Assembly (NCBI GenBank): GCA_017399555.1
Contig: JAFQBW010000027.1
Span: forward strand, 1 to 61,960
DNA from: Methanocorpusculum sp.
Lineage (GTDB): Archaea > Halobacteriota > Methanomicrobia > Methanomicrobiales > Methanocorpusculaceae
Direction: 5' to 3'
Length of the DNA stretch: 61,960 nucleotides
Part shown: positions 54,350 through 61,960 of the stretch, one piece after another
Layout: each line of letters starts with the position of its first letter
How positions within the stretch are numbered: position 1 is the stretch's first letter
Translations under genes and position numbers: made by a program
The notes under the pieces: generated by a model
Databases searched by the model: none
What the model was told of the DNA's origin: nothing
Seen by the model: the letters and a program-made list of their open reading frames with translations, nothing else

Positions 54350-55221
54350 ACGATACAGAGCTTGACTGTTATCTGGAAGCCGGCAGAGTTGCCAAGGCTG
54401 TCCTCCACTCCTGTGCTGCCGAGATTAAACCCGGCGTCCTGCACACCGATATTTTCGATATGGTTCTGGATAAATTCGAGGCGGCAGGGGTGTCTCCTTC
54501 CTTCCCGCCGAACATCTCGATTAACGAGTGTGCCGCTCACGACACCCCGTCCCCGGTTGATGACCGCGTCTTTGCCGAAGGCGACCTGGTAAAGCTGGAT
54601 ATCGGAACGCATGTCGAAGGATACATCGCAGATACTGCTGTTACCATCAACCTCGGTGACCACGAGAAGCTCTGCGAGGCGGCACAGAAGGCGCTTGATG
54701 CGGCAATCTCTGTGGTTAAGCCGGAACTGGTAGTCTCCGAAATTGGAAAAGTTGTCGAGGAAACGATTACCTCCTACGGCTTCAAACCGATTGTAAACTT
54801 AACCGGTCACGGCCTTGGCCGTTACAGTCTGCACCATGGACTCTCCATCCCGAACACCGGACTTTTCGGTACCGGAGTGCTGAGAAATGATTCAGTTATC
54901 GCGATAGAGCCTTTCGCAACAACCGGTTCCGGTTCGGTCCACGAGGCGACCCGCGCCGAGATTTATCAGGTGGTAGGCGATGCCCCGGTACGTTCTCCGA
55001 CCGGACGCAAAATCTTAAAGAAGGCGGATGAGATGTGCGGTCTTCCGTTCTCCCGCAGATGGCTCGGTATCCCGAAGGCAGAGCTTGCTATCCCGACGCT
55101 TTTGAAGCAGGGCAATCTCTATGACTACCATGTCTTATCTGATGTTGCCGGAAGCTTTGTCGCACAGTTCGAGCACACCGTAATCGTAACAGAAGACGAG
55201 CCGATTGTAACGACTCTCTAA
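54346..55221 (+). CDS. map: methionine aminopeptidase, type II (archaeal)
   Basis: A 291-residue M24 metalloprotease. Metal ligands are D in K-L-D-I-G-T-H and I-A-D-T-A, H in T-G-H-G-L-G-R-Y-S-L-H, and E in I-E-P-F-A and T-E-D-E-P. The type II insertion (the helical part after I-E-P-F-A) is present. It removes the initiator Met from new proteins in the cytoplasm. Directly coupled to pepQ by a 4-nt overlap. Confidence 0.95.
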   Translation: MNDTELDCYLEAGRVAKAVLHSCAAEIKPGVLHTDIFDMVLDKFEAAGVSPSFPPNISINECAAHDTPSPVDDRVFAEGDLVKLDIGTHVEGYIADTAVTINLGDHEKLCEAAQKALDAAISVVKPELVVSEIGKVVEETITSYGFKPIVNLTGHGLGRYSLHHGLSIPNTGLFGTGVLRNDSVIAIEPFATTGSGSVHEATRAEIYQVVGDAPVRSPTGRKILKKADEMCGLPFSRRWLGIPKAELAIPTLLKQGNLYDYHVLSDVAGSFVAQFEHTVIVTEDEPIVTTL

Positions 55222-55227
55222 AATACC

Positions 55228-55500
55228 GAGAACATCTAACAACCCCTATTTTTCAAAAAACTCCATGAAGCAACACGATAGTGTTGCGTTACAGAAAACA
55301 AGCGATAAGCGAAGTTTTCGCCATCACTATAGAAAACAGACCCACATAAATTCGCGTAGATTCGCGTGTAAATATTAAAAAGCGCGAATCTACGCGAATA
55401 GAGGAGATGCGTTTAGAGATGATTTGTCGCTTCGTCGCTTATCGCTCCTCCGCTGTTACGCAACACTATCGTGTTGCTTTCGAGGTTATTAGATAACCTC
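55228..55500. repeat. palindromic element C (MITE-like)
   Basis: Arms GCAACACGATAGTGTTGCG (starts 55270) and CGCAACACTATCGTGTTGC (ends 55477) are reverse complements, extended to 22 of 23 positions. Ends 55228-55246 and 55482-55500 are imperfect inverted repeats of the TIR type seen at 33609/33987 (CTAACAACC / GGTTATTAG). The left end of this element is strongly similar, in reverse, to the right end of the 33609 element. The central part holds TTCGCGTAGATTCGCG and its complement. No direct repeat flanks it visibly. Confidence 0.68.
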
Positions 55501-55508
55501 ATATTTTT

Positions 55509-56714
55509 TTACAGCAGGGAAACCAGCAGATACAGCCCCGCCGCCGCGAGTCCTCCAGACAGCGTTGCCAGCAGATTCGTTCCTGAGTTTCCAAACACTC
55601 CGCGGTTTTCCAGCAGAGCGCCATAGAGCGAATCCAGATTCGTTCCGATAACGCCGGCAAGCGCTGCAAGCAGGCAGACGTACCACGGAGCAATACCGAA
55701 CAGGAACCCAAGCCCCGCGATAATCAGCGCCCCGACAACACAGGCAATCTCTCCGGCGAGAGTGACACCGCCGTTTGTTCCCGGCGGACAGCGCTTCAGC
55801 GTGGTAATCATCCGCGGAGTACCGCCGGTCACGCCAATTTCGCTCGCCATCGTATCCGCGGTCGCGGTAGCGACAGAGCCGAGGAAAACTGCCGTGTACA
55901 GCATATCGCCGGTAATTCCGTAGAGAATTGCTGCCGCAACCCCGACACCGGCATTCGCAAACGCATTCTTGTATCCGCGTTTTCCATGCTTGTCCTGCGC
56001 GACACCTAAAAACTCCTTCTCCGAATATTTGAACTTCGTAAATGCCGAGCCGAGAATAAAAAACACCAGCAGAATAACAAACCAGGAAACAGTATCCGTA
56101 AACGAAATCAGCAGAACACCAAACAGAACCGCGGAAAACACCCCGGTCATATCAATCGTTTTTGCCCGGTATGCGAAGTAGCCGAACGCCGCACAGAGAA
56201 GAATTGCAAACGCCAGTGTACGCAGGTCGACAAAGAACTCCAGATCCTCAAAGAGCACAATAGTCATCGAGACACCGACCAGACTCAGCATCGAACCGTC
56301 CTCGCGCTCGCCGAGAATACTCCTGAGCATCAGAAGAACCAGAATCGCCAGAGAGCCGACCAATGGTTCGAACTCCTGCGTATAGAACATCGCAAAAATC
56401 AGTGCCGCAGCAGAAGCCAAACCGAACACCGCAAGGGAGTGCCCTGTTCTGACTGACAGCATCCGCATAACTTCGCCGAACAGCACCATCACCAGCGGAC
56501 CGGCAAACGCGGAAACAGGGATGATGGAAAATCCGTACAGCAGGGCAAGAACGGCAGTGCCTATTGCAAAGTAGCGAATCTTTCCAACAAAATACATGAC
56601 CGCCGCAAAGACTACGCCGAGAAGCGCCAGCAGACGCGAATCAATAAAAGGGGATGCGAGAAGCAGAGCTGTTGAGCAGAGAAGCAGAATCAGCTGTTTT
56701 CGAATCGCATCCAT
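55509..56714 (-). CDS. DUF92 membrane protein (VTE6-like)
   Basis: A 401-residue membrane protein with 9-11 spans. The diagnostic conserved region is A-S-E-I-G-V-T-G-G-T-P-R-M-I-T-T-L near residue 290 and P-G-T-N-G-G-V-T-L. Plant VTE6 is a CTP-dependent phytyl-phosphate kinase; archaeal members probably act on polyprenyl phosphates, which is an inference. It reads away from the RNase H-TrmO gene with a 37-nt gap. Confidence 0.85.
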   Translation of the reverse strand: MDAIRKQLILLLCSTALLLASPFIDSRLLALLGVVFAAVMYFVGKIRYFAIGTAVLALLYGFSIIPVSAFAGPLVMVLFGEVMRMLSVRTGHSLAVFGLASAAALIFAMFYTQEFEPLVGSLAILVLLMLRSILGEREDGSMLSLVGVSMTIVLFEDLEFFVDLRTLAFAILLCAAFGYFAYRAKTIDMTGVFSAVLFGVLLISFTDTVSWFVILLVFFILGSAFTKFKYSEKEFLGVAQDKHGKRGYKNAFANAGVGVAAAILYGITGDMLYTAVFLGSVATATADTMASEIGVTGGTPRMITTLKRCPPGTNGGVTLAGEIACVVGALIIAGLGFLFGIAPWYVCLLAALAGVIGTNLDSLYGALLENRGVFGNSGTNLLATLSGGLAAAGLYLLVSLL

Positions 56715-56751
56715 GAGTACTTATCTGTATGTTTCCGCCGGCCAATAAACA

Positions 56752-57609
56752 TTAGGCTGAATCGGGAGAGTCGATATCCGCGAAATACGGTTTGATATCC
56801 AGAACCGGCGTCCCATCCAGCATCTCAAGCCCGCGGACCACAAGCGTTGTTTTGCGGATTTCCAGAATCTTTACCAGCGTCAGGGAAATCGGATTCGGGC
56901 GGGCAGGACTGCGGGTGGAGAAAACTCCCCGCGGCTCTCCGGTCGGGTCGCGGCGTGAGGGAACTTTGAGCACATCTCTATCCGAGCGGTCAAACCAGCA
57001 GAGAACAAAAATATCATCGCCTGGGAAAAGCCCGTCCAGACCATCAGCAAACTGCGGGAAAATCTCCAGCTCACTGATATCGCGGGTCATTCTTCCCTGC
57101 CGCGGGGCAGAACCTTTTTCCTTGTAGGGCGAGTGCACAATTCCAATCGGGGAACAGACAGGCCGCGGCACACTCTTCTTTTCCTCCTCGCGTTTTCTCA
57201 GCATATCAAGCGCCTGATTACACATCCAGTCGCAGGAGCTGATATAGGGATTTTCGCGGCGGACGTGCGTGTGAGAAACTGCGGCATAGGTTCCTGCAAG
57301 ACGCTTCACCTCGGCATACAGCGGTTTGAGAGCCGGCGCACGGACTGCATACTGTCCGGAAAGCTGCCGGACCATCAGCTCGCTGTCGGAAAATGCCTCT
57401 ATCTCTGTCTCTTCCGGAGTGCAGTATTTCTTTGCGGAACGCAGGGCATTGATTAATGCCGTGTACTCGGCAACATTATTGGAGTTCTCGCCAACCCCGG
57501 CAGATTCTGCTTCCAGAACTTCGCATCCGTCCAGAATCAGCCATGCACAGGCCGCAAGTCCCGGATTGCCGCGGGATGCGCCGTCAGTATATATTGTCAG
57601 TTTTCTCAT
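56752..57609 (-). CDS. RNase H domain fused to TrmO (TsaA) tRNA methyltransferase domain
   Basis: A 285-residue fusion. Residues 1-135 are an RNase HI-like fold with Y-T-D-G-A-S-R-G-N-P-G, A-E-Y-T-A-L and a D in F-S-D-S-E-L. Residues about 150-285 are a TrmO/TsaA domain (S-P-I-G-I-V-H-S-P-Y, A-P-R-Q-G-R-M and late S-P-A-R-P-N-P-I). RNase H cuts RNA in RNA-DNA hybrids; TrmO adds the methyl group of m6t6A37 to tRNA. Both parts look intact, so this may be one protein with two activities. Confidence 0.85.
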   Translation of the reverse strand: MRKLTIYTDGASRGNPGLAACAWLILDGCEVLEAESAGVGENSNNVAEYTALINALRSAKKYCTPEETEIEAFSDSELMVRQLSGQYAVRAPALKPLYAEVKRLAGTYAAVSHTHVRRENPYISSCDWMCNQALDMLRKREEEKKSVPRPVCSPIGIVHSPYKEKGSAPRQGRMTRDISELEIFPQFADGLDGLFPGDDIFVLCWFDRSDRDVLKVPSRRDPTGEPRGVFSTRSPARPNPISLTLVKILEIRKTTLVVRGLEMLDGTPVLDIKPYFADIDSPDSA

Positions 57610-57652
57610 TTTTTGCCTCTATCCATAACCTATTAATGTTTCCTGCTGATGT

Positions 57653-58117
57653 ATGAGTATGGATTCTATCACTATTAACCTTGGCGTAAACGGCATCACC
57701 CCGTCAAGCACCTTAAACGGCGGAAACATCTCTCCAAGGATTCAGCTGGAAGGCGTTCCAGCCGATTTACAATACCTGGCAGTTATTGTACAGAATAAGT
57801 CGGGAGAAGAGAAAAACAAATGCATCTGGGTAATCTGGAATATCCCGTCGGTCGGACACGTCCCGCCGGGCTATGAGGAAGGTCCTGCTCCAAAGTTCCC
57901 CTTCCCGGCAGTGCAGGGAGTAAACGACTTTGGAGAACACCGCTGGCATGGACCGTCTCCGGGACTCGGCGTTCGCGACAAACTCCTGATTCAGGTCTTC
58001 GGCAGAAACGACCGCCTCGTCCTCTCGCCGGAATCAACCATGGACGATGTCATCAAAGCACTGCGTGACGGAAACACCGTGGCATACGGAAGCCTTGAGT
58101 GCTTCTACCACGGATAA
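57653..58117 (+). CDS. YbhB/YbcL-family PEBP protein
   Basis: A 154-residue phosphatidylethanolamine-binding-protein fold of the bacterial/archaeal YbhB type. It includes I-S-P-R-I-Q-L-E-G-V-P, V-I-W-N-I-P-S and a G-E-H-R-W-H-G-P motif. No signal peptide. The ligand and role are not known; eukaryotic members inhibit kinases. It starts 43 nt from the divergent RNase H-TrmO gene. Confidence 0.9.
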   Translation: MSMDSITINLGVNGITPSSTLNGGNISPRIQLEGVPADLQYLAVIVQNKSGEEKNKCIWVIWNIPSVGHVPPGYEEGPAPKFPFPAVQGVNDFGEHRWHGPSPGLGVRDKLLIQVFGRNDRLVLSPESTMDDVIKALRDGNTVAYGSLECFYHG

Positions 58118-58160
58118 GGGCAACATTGAATAGCAGAAGCGACATATAATACCGTTAAGC

Positions 58161-58496
58161 ATGTCCGAATATGTCAGCATCAAAAAAACTGTCCTGCAAA
58201 AGCTTGAGGAGAGTCTCCCCGAGCTTGCAGAGCGCTTTGATGTAGAAGTAATCGGCATATTCGGCTCAGTATCGCGCGGAGAGGATACAAAAGATTCAGA
58301 CGTGGATGTACTCTATGCATTCAAAAACGGCGGACTTCCTCTTCGCGACTTTTTTGCATTCCGCGACTACCTGGCAGAACTCTTTGGACGGCAGGTAGAT
58401 TTAGTTCCCATTAAATGGATGGAGCCAGGAATTCAGCCTTTCATTGAACAGGATATGATTCTCTACAGCCCGCAGCAGGTCTCAGCCGATGCGTGA
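58161..58496 (+). CDS. mntA: MntA-like minimal nucleotidyltransferase antitoxin (second copy)
   Basis: A 111-residue nucleotidyltransferase with F-G-S-V-S-R-G-E ... S-D-V-D-V. It is a paralogue of the gene at 4744 with the same order and a similar motif region. Overlaps the following HEPN gene by 8 nt. Confidence 0.88.
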   Translation: MSEYVSIKKTVLQKLEESLPELAERFDVEVIGIFGSVSRGEDTKDSDVDVLYAFKNGGLPLRDFFAFRDYLAELFGRQVDLVPIKWMEPGIQPFIEQDMILYSPQQVSADA

Positions 58497-58818
58497 CAGA
58501 ATATTTATCGGACATATTCTCGAACGGTGCCGCAGGATTAACCGCATCATTTCCTCCACAACACAGGAGGAGTTCTTGCGCGATGCAGATAAACAGGATT
58601 TGGTTGTTCATTCCCTGGAAATTATCGGAGAGGCAACTGCTCATCTCTCAGAAAATTTCCGGAAGGAACACAAGAACATTCCCTGGCGCGAAATGAAGGA
58701 TTTGAGAAACCTCCTGATTCATCAATATTTCCGTATTGACCCGGAGGAAATCTGGACGATATCGGTAACAGACATTCCGGTTCTGATAAAAGACCTGGAA
58801 AAAATAGAGGAAAATTAG
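58489..58818 (+). CDS. hepT: HepT-like HEPN toxin (second copy)
   Basis: A 109-residue HEPN-domain protein with R-x4-H-x-Y (R-N-L-L-I-H-Q-Y) and the D-L-V-V-H-S-L-E-I-I-G-E-A-T family segment. Start overlaps mntA (ATGCGTGA). Its 3' end overlaps the TBP gene end by 4 nt on the opposite strand, so it is tightly inserted next to an essential gene. Confidence 0.88.
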   Translation: MRDRIFIGHILERCRRINRIISSTTQEEFLRDADKQDLVVHSLEIIGEATAHLSENFRKEHKNIPWREMKDLRNLLIHQYFRIDPEEIWTISVTDIPVLIKDLEKIEEN

Positions 58819-59375
58819 AGCATCTTCAGGTTCTGTAAGTCCTGATAGATTTTGTCAACGGCACGCTCTGCATCCTCGTGCACTTTTCCGCCGGTGATAA
58901 TCAGTTTTCCCGAACCGAAGAGCAGAACCACAACCTTCGGGTCATCTAAGCGGTAGACAAGTCCCGGGAACTGTTCCGGCTCATACTCGATTTTATCGAG
59001 TGTTAAACTCATGGCGATTTTATTTAAGTTAATGCGGGCGCCAAGATCTGCGGACGTTACAATATTCTGGATACTGTAGGTTGGATTGTCGGTGATATCC
59101 ACTTTCAAGTCCTTCATCATCTTAACAAGAGCAGAAAGACCGTCTGCCAGACTTGGGATACTCTTAGCCCCTGTTAAAACAACTTTTCCGGAACCGAACA
59201 CCAGGGCTGCAATTTTTGGATCCTGCATCCGTAAAACAACACCCGGAAACCGCTTTTTGTTATACTCCGCGCCCGGGATTTGTGCTGCAAGAGAAACGAG
59301 GTCCAGAGAATCACTGAGCTTGGTGGAAGCGACAACATTCTCGATTTTCAGGGACTCGGCGGGAAAAGTTGACAT
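58815..59375 (-). CDS. tbp: TATA-binding protein
   Basis: A 186-residue TBP composed of two direct repeats, with matching V-V-A-S-T-K-L and I-V-T-S-A-D-L starts and the F-P-G-V-V / F-P-G-L-V-Y-R segments. It binds the TATA box and starts RNA polymerase recruitment with TFB. TTTATATA lies 27 nt before ATG 59375, so the message is probably leaderless. Downstream of TFS on the same strand. Confidence 0.96.
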   Translation of the reverse strand: MSTFPAESLKIENVVASTKLSDSLDLVSLAAQIPGAEYNKKRFPGVVLRMQDPKIAALVFGSGKVVLTGAKSIPSLADGLSALVKMMKDLKVDITDNPTYSIQNIVTSADLGARINLNKIAMSLTLDKIEYEPEQFPGLVYRLDDPKVVVLLFGSGKLIITGGKVHEDAERAVDKIYQDLQNLKML

Positions 59376-59398
59376 ATGTTATAAGTACAACACACATC

Positions 59399-59406
59399 TA
59401 TATAAA
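59399..59406 (-). promoter_or_regulatory. TATA box of tbp
   Basis: TTTATATA on the minus strand, centred about 27 nt before the tbp ATG, which is the normal spacing from box to start site. The transcript should begin at or next to the start codon. Confidence 0.6.
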
Positions 59407-59472
59407 TACTCGGTTTGTCCGGGACGAAAAAAGCAGGGTGAATGCCGCATCGGCATTCGCGGTATGATGAGT

Positions 59473-59793
59473 TTAGTCGTACTCACGCCAGGTGTGGCGG
59501 CATTTCGTACAGCGGAAGAATCTGACTTCGGATTCATCAGCACTGCGAATCTGTCTGAGCCACCACTCCGCAAGGTCGTGACCGCAGTTTGGACAGGTAA
59601 CTGCTAAGGTTGGTTTGGTTCCGAGGTTTTCGTCTCCGTCAACGATTAAGATATCATTTTCCTGCATGTAGGCGACTTTTTTCATCTGCTCTTTTTCTTT
59701 TGCAGTAATTTCTTCTGCATATCCGCACTTGGAGCAGGTGAGTTTGCCGTCCTTGGATTTCATGAGCTTACCGCATTCTGGACAGAACATCAT
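59473..59793 (-). CDS. tfs: transcription factor S (TFIIS-like)
   Basis: A 106-residue archaeal TFS with an N-terminal zinc ribbon (C-P-E-C ... C-S-K-C) and a C-terminal one (C-P-N-C ... C-T-K-C). Between the last two pairs lies S-A-D-E-S-E, the acidic hairpin that stimulates RNA cleavage by stalled RNA polymerase. The start could be one codon later. It lies upstream of tbp on the same strand, about 70 nt away from the tbp promoter. Confidence 0.95.
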   Translation of the reverse strand: MMFCPECGKLMKSKDGKLTCSKCGYAEEITAKEKEQMKKVAYMQENDILIVDGDENLGTKPTLAVTCPNCGHDLAEWWLRQIRSADESEVRFFRCTKCRHTWREYD

Positions 59794-59885
59794 AGAATAT
59801 AAGGTTGTTCTTCGTGCTTAATAGTATTTGCGCTGTACCCATTGAATAAAGACTATAATGTGTGAGGGAAAACAGTTATCTGATT

Positions 59886-60734
59886 ATGCTTGAAGTTCTG
59901 AAAGTCATCTGCTTTGTAACAGCACTAATATGCTTTGTGCTGTTCTTTGTTCCGGGCAGATTCCGGAAATATCTGGGAATTGCTGCCTGGTCGGCACTTG
60001 TTGCAGGATTCTTGTGCATGCTTCCCGAACTGATGTTCCATGAAGGAAATGTGTTCTACCCGGTACTGATTATTCTCTGTCTGCCGCTGCTCTATATTAC
60101 AATACGCCGCCTGCTTGCAGAAAATGAACCGGTGAAGAATTTCACGAGAGGGGCAGGGGTTGCCGCAATTATTTATGCGCCGTTTGCCATTTTTGAGCCG
60201 CTTGGAAACTGGCTGATTGGAACCGTTGTGTACTGGGTTCAGCAGTTTTTCTATCTGATTGATTATCCGTTTAAGATGGCAGCCTGGAATATGTTTGAGT
60301 CCCTCTGGCTGATTCCGGGATTCGACCACGGATACCGCGATGTAATTGTGCTTGGGTGTACAGGAATTACCGCTATTGCGATATTAATCGGGGTTGTTTT
60401 CCTGACTAAGACGTCCTGGAAAAAGAAGCTGGGATTAATCCTTCTGGTAGCTGTCCCGATTTATGTGGTGAACATTTTCCGGAATGTGTTTGTGATTATG
60501 GCATACTTCGGGCAGTGGTTCCCCTGGCTGGAAAATATTGTAACACATCCGACCATTCCAGGCTTTGCCAGCTATTTCTGGTCGCATAATGTGATGTGCG
60601 AGGGCGGAGCGTTTCTCTTAATCATCCTGATTGCATTCCTGATGTTTAAGTTCGCACCGGGCCTGATTTCCAGTATCCGCGACATCGTTGATGTGTATGT
60701 GACGGATGTCAAAGCGCTGGTGAGAAAGAGATGA
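59886..60734 (+). CDS. artA: archaeosortase A
   Basis: A 282-residue integral membrane protease-transpeptidase with about 7-8 spans. The catalytic triad is Cys in V-L-G-C-T-G-I, Arg in N-I-F-R-N-V-F and His in W-S-H-N-V. It cuts and lipid-anchors proteins with a C-terminal PGF-CTERM signal, such as S-layer proteins. ATG 59886 follows a TATA-like CTATAATG by about 29 nt; a GTG at 59862 would add 8 residues. Stop overlaps the HIT gene (ATGA). Confidence 0.9.
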   Translation: MLEVLKVICFVTALICFVLFFVPGRFRKYLGIAAWSALVAGFLCMLPELMFHEGNVFYPVLIILCLPLLYITIRRLLAENEPVKNFTRGAGVAAIIYAPFAIFEPLGNWLIGTVVYWVQQFFYLIDYPFKMAAWNMFESLWLIPGFDHGYRDVIVLGCTGITAIAILIGVVFLTKTSWKKKLGLILLVAVPIYVVNIFRNVFVIMAYFGQWFPWLENIVTHPTIPGFASYFWSHNVMCEGGAFLLIILIAFLMFKFAPGLISSIRDIVDVYVTDVKALVRKR

Positions 60735-61096
60735 GCTGTCCGTTCTGCGATGCAGAAGGAGAGGTTTTCGGAAACGAGCTTGCGTATGCGAAGTTCGATG
60801 CGTTTCCGGTCTCTCCCGGACACCTTTTAATTATTCCGCGCCGGCATGCGGCAGAGTGGTTTGATTTAACAGAAGCCGAGGAGCGTGCGGTCTTCTCTCT
60901 TGTCCGGGAGGCAAAAGCGCTGATTGATGCGCAGTTTTCCCCGGACGGATATAATATCGGAATAAACTGCGGAGAGGCCGCGGGACAGACGATTTTCCAT
61001 GTGCATGTGCATCTGATTCCGCGGTATGCAGGCGATGTGGAAAATCCACGGGGCGGCGTGCGCGGTGTAATTTCTGCGAAGCAGAATTACCCGTGA
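60731..61096 (+). CDS. HIT-family hydrolase
   Basis: A 121-residue histidine-triad protein with C-P-F-C at the start and the nucleotide-hydrolysing H-V-H-V-H-L motif near 100. Probably acts on AMP-linked or dinucleoside phosphates in the cytoplasm. The 4-nt overlap with artA suggests one transcription unit, though no functional link is apparent. Ends 3 nt from the stop of the convergent mutL. Confidence 0.9.
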   Translation: MSCPFCDAEGEVFGNELAYAKFDAFPVSPGHLLIIPRRHAAEWFDLTEAEERAVFSLVREAKALIDAQFSPDGYNIGINCGEAAGQTIFHVHVHLIPRYAGDVENPRGGVRGVISAKQNYP

Positions 61097-61098
61097 CC

Positions 61099-61960
61099 TC
61101 ACGTCCGCAGGAACATTCCTGCGAGCTTTTCTTTTGAGAGAACAATAGTTGTCGGACGTCCATGCGGGCAGGTGTAGGGAGAGTCGGTCTCCGCCAACTG
61201 ACGGAGCAGGCGCTCCATCTGGTTTTTCGTAAGCGGAGTGTTTCCTTTGACCACAGCACGGCATGCCGCGGTTTTTACCACCCGGTCAAGAACCCGTTCC
61301 GGATTCTTCTCGGAAACGCCTGCCGCCTCGGCAATGATTTCATGAATTACTGCAACGTCGCCAAGAGTTGAGGAAATTACCGGAACCGAACGAACAGCCC
61401 AGACATCCTGACCAAACGGTTCTATGATATAGCCTGCCTGCGCAAGAATATCTGAAATTTCCGGCATAGCTGACGACTCCGCACGGGACAGCGTCAAGGT
61501 AATCGGTGTAATCAGTTCCTGTGCAGCTTTTTCTTCGGCAACTTTTTTCAGCAGCTGATCATACATCACCCGCTCATGTGCCGCATGCTGGTCGATAATG
61601 ACCAGCTCGCCGTTTGCATTTCGGGCGGCAATGTATGTTCCGCCAATCTGCCCGAGAACTTCAGGCACATCTACTGCGGGTTTGTTTTCAGCAGGAGTTT
61701 CCGTTCTTCGCAGCTGAATCTCCGTCTGTCGGGCGGCAGAGCGGGGAGGTTCAGTCTGCGAGAGATAAGAGACAACCGTCTCATGCAGACTCCGCTTCGG
61801 CGTTGGAGCGGCAGATTCTTCCTTCGGCACAGCCGGCTTCTCATATACGGGCTTGACAGGAGCAGGTTCATCAGCAGAGAACAGTTTCTGCTGTGCCGGC
61901 TCAGCGGCAGGGACTGCAGAGAAGAGAACATCATCATGCAGTGCAGTATAGACTGCATCG
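61099..61960 (-). CDS. mutL: DNA mismatch repair protein MutL, C-terminal part
   Basis: The 287 visible codons are the linker and C-terminal domain; the N-terminal ATPase lies beyond the window. The linker is Ala- and Pro-rich. The endonuclease-like motif D-Q-H-A-A-H-E-R-V-M-Y-D matches DQHAx2Ex4E except for Asp at the last position. The A-C-R-A-V-V-K-G and C-P-H-G-R-P-T motifs follow. MutL coordinates mismatch repair. MutL is rare in archaea but known in Methanomicrobiales and haloarchaea. Confidence 0.93.
   Translation of the reverse strand, partial: DAVYTALHDDVLFSAVPAAEPAQQKLFSADEPAPVKPVYEKPAVPKEESAAPTPKRSLHETVVSYLSQTEPPRSAARQTEIQLRRTETPAENKPAVDVPEVLGQIGGTYIAARNANGELVIIDQHAAHERVMYDQLLKKVAEEKAAQELITPITLTLSRAESSAMPEISDILAQAGYIIEPFGQDVWAVRSVPVISSTLGDVAVIHEIIAEAAGVSEKNPERVLDRVVKTAACRAVVKGNTPLTKNQMERLLRQLAETDSPYTCPHGRPTTIVLSKEKLAGMFLRT

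Noticed and set aside
1-61960. CRISPR arrays, rRNA genes or a replication origin
   Set aside because: No regularly spaced short repeats, no rRNA-like sequence and no Orc1/Cdc6 gene were found.

Overview
The window is archaeal, from a euryarchaeal methanogen, most likely of the order Methanomicrobiales (Methanocorpusculum-like; genus inferred from memory of gene content, not searched). Evidence: proteasome beta subunit next to the archaeal CPSF-type RNase, TBP and TFS, archaeal EF-1 beta, a type II methionine aminopeptidase, a methanofuran-pathway kinase, an archaeosortase, an archaeal SRP RNA, archaeal TATA boxes and strong Shine-Dalgarno sites.

Layout. 1-5.7 kb: core genes (acylphosphatase end, psmB, aCPSF1/FttA) and a MntA-HepT toxin-antitoxin pair. 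5.8-9.1 kb: a minus-strand operon of unknown small proteins with an HNH nuclease, an RHH-like protein and an HTH protein, probably an integrated element. 9.1-20.7 kb: an AT-rich accessory island. Its centre is a tightly coupled three-gene operon (DNA methyltransferase; protein kinase fused to a P-loop ATPase; a 353-residue unknown), a candidate defence system, flanked by membrane proteins and a Nudix-like membrane protein. 20.7-45.3 kb: a surface polysaccharide/glycan cluster with flippase, pyruvyl transferase, MenD-like enzyme, about nine glycosyltransferases, CDP-glucose-derived sugar genes, a HAD protein and a GalE-like epimerase. 45.5-62 kb: core housekeeping (AAA ATPase, EF-1 beta, MfnE, PLD protein, malate dehydrogenase, SRP RNA, two tRNAs, two M24 peptidases, DUF92, RNase H-TrmO fusion, second MntA-HepT pair, TBP, TFS, archaeosortase, HIT, MutL).

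Three structures stand out. (1) At 35.9-38.6 kb a serine DNA invertase sits with the promoter and first 68 codons of a glycosyltransferase between perfect 36-bp inverted repeats. The outer flanks carry two alternative, diverged 3' parts of the gene. Inversion would join the shared 5' end in frame to either tail (395 or 369 residues), a phase-variation switch for the glycan. (2) At 34.0-34.34 kb a 29-residue membrane peptide with a perfect Shine-Dalgarno but an ATC start is followed by a terminator and then by a promoter for a short structured RNA. That RNA's 5' end can pair over 17 positions with the peptide's start region, like a type I toxin-antitoxin. (3) A family of palindromic intergenic elements (33609-33987, about 49690-49919, 55228-55500) shares ends and stem-loops with compensatory changes. 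One copy has 18-bp terminal inverted repeats and 17-bp flanking direct repeats, as expected of a MITE.
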